In this document: positions 31,055 to 37,000 of the stretch, piece by piece
Numbering within the stretch: the stretch's first letter is position 1
Layout of the letters: each line of letters opens with the position of its first letter
DNA from: CAG-1782 sp964418255
GTDB lineage: Bacteria; Bacillota; Clostridia; Christensenellales; DTU072
NCBI GenBank assembly: GCA_964418255.1
Contig: CAYQKV010000004.1
Span: 62,001-126,000, forward strand
Reading direction: 5' to 3'
Length of the DNA: 64,000 bases
Notes under the pieces: generated by a model
What the model saw: only the letters and a program-made list of their open reading frames with translations
The model's database searches: none
Told to the model about the DNA's origin: nothing
Made by a program: the position numbers and the translations under genes

Positions 31055-32737
31055 TCATAAACCGATTAAGGGCGGTTTATTCATTGGCGCGGACTTTCCG
31101 AGATTGTCCGGCGTACCGTAAAGAGATCCAAGCGCCTTTTGAATCGTCCGATCTATGTACCCTCTCGATTTTTCCCCTGCTCCGCGATACAGTCCGCTAC
31201 TCTCGAAGATCCGCTTCATCTGTTCGGCGTCGCCGTTCGTGAAAAATCCGAGTATGTTCATCATCTTCAGATCGGTACGATTCCGATCTCCGCAAATATC
31301 CTCTCCGGCAAACATACGGTCGAACTCCGCCGCCTTCTTCGATCTCCGGATACGTACGATGACGTCTTCGTCGGACGCGGTGTTATGATTGACCGTTACG
31401 GGCTTTAATTCCTGTTTTACGGGCAGTTGTCCTTTGATTATGGGAATTAACTTGTCGCTATCGGAAAACACGCGTAATTCACTTTTAGACTTCATAAAGA
31501 CGTCTCCGGTGACAGACATAAACCTCGAACGATCGTAAAACTCAAACGTGCTATCTGCGTTCTTGTTTCCGAGCTCACTGAAGTCGACGCCCGGCGCTTT
31601 CTTCCCGAAGAAGTGTAAACCCTCTCCGGAAACGCTACGTTCGCAATACGTCTGTTTTGCGGCGTTATATACGCCCCAAGCCGTATCCGTGTATTTCCCA
31701 TTGATTTTGCAATCGTCAAGGTCTACGCAAAAGATACCGCTTTCTGGTGTAAGAGCAAAAGAAAGCCCGTCACAACCGTTTTTACGGGCGTATTCGAGCG
31801 CAGCGGAGAAACACGCCCACGTAGAAGGATCGTTGGATTTAGCCCACGTTTTCGCGCCTACGGCGTTACAGTTCCAAATCTTCTTTTTGAAGCCGCCGTT
31901 CTCGTCTTTGGCGGTGCTGAACGCGCACCACTGTGGGAGATCTTTCATCTCCTGCGGTACGTTCTTTTCGATCGCCGACAAACGTTTTTCGCGTTTAGCG
32001 GCGATCCACGCCGAAACGGTCTTCGTACCTTTCGGAGTTTCCACGGCGCCGACCGCTTCCGCAGTGATCGGCGCGACCGCCGCGCTTCCGACCGCGACGG
32101 TAACTTCCGCTTCGGTGCCTTCCGTTGTGCCGGAATTTTCCGATTTTTCTTCCTCCTTCGTTTCCGACTTTTTCGGGATCTCCCGTTTGGTCTTGTCCCC
32201 TTCGAGGACGACGACGTCGGATACTTGAGATAGCTTTTCAAAGTATTGATCCGCGACGTGATACGGAAAACCGCACATCGGAACTCTTTCCGGAAGTCCC
32301 ACCATACGGGACGTTAAGGTCAGATCAAGCGCTTTCGCCGCAAACTCCGCTTTATCACCGATTATTTCATAAAAATCGCCCATTCGGATAGCAACAATAG
32401 CGTTTTGGGCACCCAATTGTGCGTCAAGTACACTTTGATATTCGTACGATACTTGCGGTTTTGCCATCTGCCTGGCGTCTGCGCCGGAAGCGGCGCCGCG
32501 CCGCGATTGGTATTCCCGTTTTATGGCTTCATTGTCATTTTTTTCGGCGTGAGGATCGTCCGACATCGCCGACGTCATACGATCGTAAAAAGCACGTTGT
32601 ACGCTTTCATCGCTCTGATAGCCGTTCTCAAACTCTTCGTCCGGCGTGGGATCGCCGAAGGTCGTGTTCAAAAACTCGTTCAAAGGAAGACCGTTCAGAT
32701 CTTCGTCGGTTATGGTCAGACGTTCCAATTTAGCCAT
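31055..32737 (-). CDS. MutS-I domain plus PrimPol-like (NrS-1 type) primase
   Basis: 560 residues. After a linker, residues ~90-180 match the mismatch-recognition domain I of MutS: YQSVLDAQLGAQNAIVAIRM, GDFYEIIGDKAEFAAKALDL, then RVPMCGFPYH. A charged Ala/Glu-rich linker follows. The C-terminal half resembles bifunctional primase-polymerases of phages and mobile elements: PQWCAFSTAKDENG, ESGIFCVDLDDCKING (acidic pair as catalytic candidate), RSVSGEGLHFFGKK, and a C-terminal helical domain DAEQMKRIFESSGLYRG like that of NrS-1 polymerase. No helicase domain is present. It probably primes replication of the circular form. The ATG at 32737 overlaps the end of ssb by eight bases. Confidence 0.75.
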   Translation of the reverse strand: MAKLERLTITDEDLNGLPLNEFLNTTFGDPTPDEEFENGYQSDESVQRAFYDRMTSAMSDDPHAEKNDNEAIKREYQSRRGAASGADARQMAKPQVSYEYQSVLDAQLGAQNAIVAIRMGDFYEIIGDKAEFAAKALDLTLTSRMVGLPERVPMCGFPYHVADQYFEKLSQVSDVVVLEGDKTKREIPKKSETKEEEKSENSGTTEGTEAEVTVAVGSAAVAPITAEAVGAVETPKGTKTVSAWIAAKREKRLSAIEKNVPQEMKDLPQWCAFSTAKDENGGFKKKIWNCNAVGAKTWAKSNDPSTWACFSAALEYARKNGCDGLSFALTPESGIFCVDLDDCKINGKYTDTAWGVYNAAKQTYCERSVSGEGLHFFGKKAPGVDFSELGNKNADSTFEFYDRSRFMSVTGDVFMKSKSELRVFSDSDKLIPIIKGQLPVKQELKPVTVNHNTASDEDVIVRIRRSKKAAEFDRMFAGEDICGDRNRTDLKMMNILGFFTNGDAEQMKRIFESSGLYRGAGEKSRGYIDRTIQKALGSLYGTPDNLGKSAPMNKPPLIGL

Positions 32738-33104
32738 TCTTTGCCCCCTTCGCGTTTTCCACAGTGGATAACTCTTCGGGTTTCCCTGCGGGAGATAAAA
32801 ACTGTATTTCATCGGCGATCAGTTCCGCCATATAGCGATGTGTCCCGTCCGCCGCGTCGTAGTTTCTCATCTGCATACTGCCGCTAACAAGAACCTTGCT
32901 CCCCTTCTTGAGATACTTCGCGCACGTGTCCGCAAGCCCGCGCCACGCGACCACCGGGAAGTAGTCGGTTTCTTGCTTTTTATCCCCGACCTTCGGACGG
33001 TTTACCGCCACGATGAAGTTCACGACGGAACAGTCGTCTTTGTTTTCCAGTACCTTTTTTACCGGATCCTTCGTTAAGTTTCCCAAGATGATTATTCTGT
33101 TCAT
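32730..33104 (-). CDS. ssb: single-stranded DNA-binding protein
   Basis: 124 residues with the OB fold of bacterial SSB: MNRIIILGNLTKDP, VVNFIVAVNRPK, ETDYFPVVAWRGLADTC, KKGSKVLVSGSMQMRNY. The C-terminal acidic DDDIPF tip is missing; the protein ends in NAKGAKNG, so interactions normally made through the tip may be lost. The ATG at 33104 has a strong AAAGGAG; the longer frame from 33146 adds only leader sequence. It coats single strands during rolling transfer or replication and is coupled to the primase gene. Confidence 0.93.
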   Translation of the reverse strand: MNRIIILGNLTKDPVKKVLENKDDCSVVNFIVAVNRPKVGDKKQETDYFPVVAWRGLADTCAKYLKKGSKVLVSGSMQMRNYDAADGTHRYMAELIADEIQFLSPAGKPEELSTVENAKGAKNG

Positions 33105-33199
33105 TTCTCTATCTCCTTTTAGGGTTAAAATCGCGCTTGAAAACACAAGGGAGAATGTCGCGCTTCGCTTTGCACGTCGCTACTTTAATAAGTAGTTAG

Positions 33200-33366
33200 T
33201 GCTTCTAAATCAACTCTTTCTTTGTGTTTTCTTTTAATAATTTCGTACTTGATTATTTAGTATTTTCTTTTTAAGTTTTTTCTTGTTGCGGTTCAACCGT
33301 CAACGGTTCAGCCGTCAACGGGTTACCCGTCAACGGTTTATCCATAAACGGTTTATCCGTCAACGG
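33200..33366 (-). pseudogene. decayed C-terminal tail of the replication protein
   Basis: Continuing the frame of the winged-helix gene past its TAA (33367-33369) gives PLTDK PFMDK PLTGN PLTAE PLTVE PQQEKT, then KENTK and SSTKLLKENTKKELI, separated by in-frame TAA codons. Such repeats followed by Asn-Thr-Lys-rich tails are common in Firmicutes replisome-organiser proteins of this type, so this looks like a coding tail lost through point nonsense mutations. Confidence 0.55.
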
Positions 33367-33384
33367 TTAATCCGTCAACGGTGG
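33295..33384. repeat. six 15-bp iterons at the end of the replication gene
   Basis: Six tandem 15-bp units with the core CCGTCAACGGTT (fourth unit CCATAAACGGTT). Five lie at or past the stop codon and one inside the coding end. Iterons inside or next to an initiator gene commonly form a replication origin. Confidence 0.75.
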
Positions 33385-33684
33385 TATATTGACTTGATAA
33401 TCGTACCCGGAGAAATGCCCCTTTTCGTCTTGTGTTCTTACCCTCGAAAGGTAGCCGAGTTTTTCCAAAAACTGTACGCTTGTTTTCACCGCGTCGCGCC
33501 CTTCGCCACGCTCTGATTCAGCCACGATTCTTGATAAACCTTCGATACTGAAGTCCCACCCGGACGGCAGACTGACAATGGTCGCCAAAACTCCGCGGCT
33601 TCTAAAATCCAAACGCGGATCTATAAATACCTCTTGCGGAATCACAGTAAACTTCTCTTGGTAAATGTTGATTAGTTTGGACAT
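33367..33684 (-). CDS. winged-helix replication initiator, truncated
   Basis: 105 residues. The domain is clear: KFTVIPQEVFIDPRLDFRSR, GVLATIVSLPSGWDFSIEGL, SRIVAESERGEGRDAVKTSV, then FLEKLGYLSRVRTQDEKGHF. This is the N-terminal DNA-binding domain of Firmicutes phage/plasmid replication proteins, whose C-terminal half is absent here. The stop falls within a 15-bp repeat that elsewhere reads GATAAA; here it is GATTAA. The ATG at 33684 has AAAGGAG. The protein probably binds the adjoining iterons to start replication, or acts as a regulator if the truncation is inactivating. Confidence 0.75.
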   Translation of the reverse strand: MSKLINIYQEKFTVIPQEVFIDPRLDFRSRGVLATIVSLPSGWDFSIEGLSRIVAESERGEGRDAVKTSVQFLEKLGYLSRVRTQDEKGHFSGYDYQVNIPPLTD

Positions 33685-33767
33685 CTGATTATCTCCTTTT
33701 TCACTTTGTCCTGTTAGGGTGTTCCCCCTCGCGGACGGCTCACCCCCTTCTTTTCGTATAAACGAAA

Positions 33768-33796
33768 AAAGACCTATGCCATACACATAGATCTTT
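33768..33796. terminator. bidirectional terminator/attenuator before the replication gene
   Basis: Stem AAAGACCTATG / CATAGATCTTT with T-runs on both strands (TTTTTT on the minus strand, eight T on the plus strand). It would stop transcripts entering from the host and may attenuate replication-gene expression. Confidence 0.6.
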
Positions 33797-33809
33797 GATT
33801 TTTTTTGAT

Positions 33810-33857
33810 TCGGTGAACTATACGTATGACACTCTGCAGAATGTCAGAGTTCACCGA
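33810..33857. repeat. 48-bp composite palindrome
   Basis: Perfect outer arms TCGGTGAACT (33810-33819) / AGTTCACCGA (33848-33857), inner TGACA / TGTCA (33827-33831, 33842-33846) and core TCTGCAGA (33833-33840). The arms share the GTGAAC core with the oriT repeat. Confidence 0.75.
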
Positions 33858-33902
33858 CTTACTAACTTGTTTTATCTACGATAGTAGAAATTGGTAAAAA
33901 CC

Positions 33903-33922
33903 GGTGAACCCGTTCATTCACC
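33903..33922. repeat. palindrome next to the right ICE end
   Basis: GGTGAA / TTCACC with an eight-base loop, one base inside the right terminal repeat; again the GGTGAAC-type core. Confidence 0.6.
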
Positions 33923-33923
33923 T

Positions 33924-33938
33924 AAATTTTACACTAAC
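33924..33938 (-). repeat. right terminal inverted repeat of the ICE
   Basis: Read inward on the minus strand: GTTAGTGTAAAATTT, 12 of 15 positions as in the left repeat. Confidence 0.75.
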
Positions 33939-33947
33939 TCTTTTCAG
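33939..33947. repeat. right copy of 9-bp target-site duplication
   Basis: TCTTTTCAG, identical to 1254-1262. Confidence 0.8.
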
Positions 33948-33973
33948 TCCGGAACGCCGCGCGTTAACAATTA

Positions 33974-34001
33974 AAAACGCCGTCCCTGCGGACGGCGTTT
34001 T
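33974..34001. terminator. terminator of the large lipoprotein gene
   Basis: Perfect 12-bp stem AAAACGCCGTCC / GGACGGCGTTTT with loop CTGC and T-runs on both sides. It marks the host side of the insertion site. Confidence 0.9.
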
Positions 34002-34021
34002 CCTTTTAACGAAACGGCTTT

Positions 34022-37000
34022 TTATTTTTTGCCTTTCTTTCTGTCTTTACGCGACTTGTTCTTGTTGACTCTCTGATTGTACGTAACGGGTTTGATTTCG
34101 TCCACGTATTCGTCCGCTTCGAGCGCGTCTTCTTTTACCTGCGGCGCGGGCGGCACGAGTTTGATGTCTTTTTCCGTCTTAGTCACGTTTTCCACAACGA
34201 CCTCTTTCGGGTGTTTCTTCTTCCATCTTCTGACAAGCAGAACCACTACCGTAATGATAATCACGAGCGCGATAACGAAGCTGGAAATGTACAACCAGAA
34301 ATACTCGTTATTGAACAGTTTGTCCCAGAAAGATTCTTCCTCTTCGGGTTCTTCGGGGTCGGGTTCTTCTTCTCCGTCGCTCGTCGTTTTTTCCGAGTAT
34401 TCGTAAACGTAGCTCGTCGAATTCTCTCCGCCTGCCGCGTTCTTGCCCGCGTTAAACTCCGCTTCGGTTATGCTCTCCGCGGAAACGAGGTCGACTGCCA
34501 TAAGTCCTACGATATAGTGGTCGAGCCACGTTTCGGTCTCGTCTTCGTCATCTTCGTCGCCGAGGTAGAACGCCCAGTTCACCGTGTTGTCCGAACTCGT
34601 CGGGTTATAGAGGTATACGGTGTAGGTCACGTCCTGATAGAAACTTCCGTCTCCGCTACCCTGTCCGTAAACGTCGGAATTGATTTTAACGTTTACTTCG
34701 TCTTTCTTCGAGGTACTCGGCGTTACTCTGAATTCGCCGAACGCGTTTTCGAACTCGTAGCTGTAACTCTTCGTCGTGCTTCCGTTGCTGTCCGTGGTTT
34801 CGGTTTCCACAACGCGCGCTATAAGCGTTCTCGCGCTGAACGTTATCTTCGTGTACGTTCCCGCTTTCGCCTTGTAGTTATAGGTGCTGTCGAGCGAATA
34901 ATGTTGCGCATAACCGCTTTCCGCTTTGTTGCTCATAACCAGCACGTTGCTTCCGCCTCTATAAATTACGTTGCCGCTTGCGTCTTTGCGGTCTACCGAC
35001 AGGAACGTTTCCATAAACTCGTTCCATTCGTCTTTGCCCCATTCTCCGCTATCGAGTTTGTCTTGGAAAATCTCGTTGAACACAAACACGTCGTCGTCTT
35101 CTTTCGTATCGGTGTACTTATAAAGCTGTTCGATGGCGGTCTTCATTCTTTCGTTCGTGTTGGCCTCTTCATAGTTGTACACGCCGTAAGAAGCGAGCGT
35201 TCCGTCCTTGGTAAGGTCGGTATCGTAATCTCTGTTATAGTTGCTCGGCGTGTTGCCTACGGTGTCGTTTTCCGTAGTCGTGCTCGAAGGCTCCGTGCTT
35301 GCGTCGAAAGAGTCGAGCACGTATTCCATACAATAAATGTAGTAAGGAACGCCCGTATACACGATTTCGTGAGTCGCCGAAGCGTAGCCCGGTCCCGTAT
35401 AATCGTCGTCTTTCTCTTTCGCCGCGGCATATTCGTCTTCGGTTATCGAAGTTACTTTAACCGCGTCGAAATACGCCGTGCCCTTGCTTAAATCCGAGGT
35501 GAGATAATATTTTTCTTTATCTCCCGAACCTAACGAACCGGTCTTCGCTTTCGCATACGGATTGCCGAGACTGTATTTAACGTTCATTTTCGCGTTGAAA
35601 TTGCCCGTTTTGACATAAACGCAGTATTCTCTCCATTCTCCGTCCGTGGTAATCTGAACGAAGCCCAGTCTGCTGTCGTCCGTCGCCGCCTGCAACGCGC
35701 CGCTCGTCGCTCCGACCGTTATGCTCGCGTAAGTTCCGATGTCGGTTCTTGCCCACACGCTTATCTTGTAATAACCGTCGGCGGAAAGTCCAGAACTGAG
35801 GGTCTGCGAGTTTACGCTTATTATGCTACTGTAATTACTCGTAAGTTTCATTACCGTCTTGTACGGCGAAACGTAATTGTTTCCGTCCACGCTTCCGGTA
35901 AACAGTCCGTTAGAAGAAACCGTTCCCGCGCGCGCTTCCGTTGGGTCGGCGCTTGTAGCCGGCGTGGGAATTTCCGTTCCCGTCGCGCTTCCCATTGAAG
36001 CGGAAGTGTAAGAAGTAAGAGAGGAAACGCCGTCTTTTCCTATCGCTTTAACCGCAAAATAGGTAAGTTTAGTATTGTCCCAGTTGCCTGTAAACGAATA
36101 GGTATAGTCTGTGTTTTCACTCGTCGCGTCCACAACGGCAAAGAGTTTTTCTTTCTGTTTTCCGTCTTCGTCCGCGTATTTCATCCAGATTTCGTACTTG
36201 ACGGGCGTAGCGGTCATTATACCGTCATCCGAGTCGCTCGTTACTCCGTCCGCACCTTTCCAGGTAAGGGTTACGGGATTCTCGTTCTTATTAAGAGAAA
36301 CAGATGTCGGCGCGTCGTAATCGTTGTCGATAACCGAAGAAACCGTCCAGTTGCTCGTCTTGCCGATACCCGAGAGTTTGCCGTTTTCGTCGAACTCTTC
36401 TTTATCCGTAGCCGAATAATCGAGTTTGGAATAGTAGCTGTTGGTAAAGGTCGTGGAATTGCTGTCGATTTCCGCGCTTATATTATATAAGGATACCGAT
36501 TTGACGATTTTGTCGCCGGTAGCCGCCGCGTTATATTCGTCGTAGTCGATTTCCAGCGCGTTGAACGCGGCGAGGTAAACCTTACCCGAAACGTAGCTGT
36601 CGGTGACGAATCTCGTGCCGCTTCCCATTGCTACGGAAACGCCGACGTAATATTCGTCGATAAGGTCGCCGCAGATATAATATACTACTTCCGCCCAGGT
36701 TTCCGTATTGTTGGTATATTTCGTTACCGAAGTATCTTTTTCGGTATCGAGGTTGTTTTTGTCCGTACCCGTAAGCAGTTTTACGGAAATTCCGAGGTCT
36801 TCGTCTATTCCTTCGGTTTTGATAAGGAACGCGAAACGGTAAAATTTATTCGGAAGAATTTTTATTGCGTTTTCACCGATATAAGTAAGCGTGCTTGCCG
36901 TAGCTTTCGCGTTGCTGTATTCGAGAGCGTACAGGTATTTTGCGTGCCCGTCCACCGTTATCTGTTCCATATCGCTTTCGGTCACTTTGACGGAAACCTG

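Larger units (their letters stand above)
1263..33938. mobile_element. TnGBS-like ICE mobilised by an ISLre2-type DDE transposase
   Basis: A 32,676-bp element bounded by inverted repeats (left GATAGTGTCAAGTTT, right end read inward GTTAGTGTAAAATTT, 12 of 15 identical) and a 9-bp direct repeat. It contains transposase, partition, toxin-antitoxin, replication, oriT/relaxase and T4SS modules, and no tyrosine or serine recombinase. TnGBS elements of streptococci are known to join IS-type (Mutator superfamily) transposition, plasmid replication/partition and conjugation, and to insert about 15-17 bp upstream of sigma-A -35 boxes. All of these traits are seen here. Removing the element and one repeat reconstitutes a normal intergenic region. 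That it is still mobile is inferred, not shown. Confidence 0.88.
33685..33938. other. right-end control region: attenuator and palindromes
   Basis: No ORF with a ribosome site was seen. It holds a hairpin TTTTCGT / ACGAAAA (33751-33768), a terminator-like hairpin (33768-33796), a long palindrome (33810-33857), a second one (33903-33922) and the right terminal repeat. All lie between the element end and the replication gene, a natural place for copy or transcription control. Confidence 0.6.

Noticed and set aside
2641..33938. Tyrosine or serine integrase, or tRNA attachment site
   Set aside because: No such protein motif and no tRNA sequence was seen; the ends show transposase-type repeats instead.
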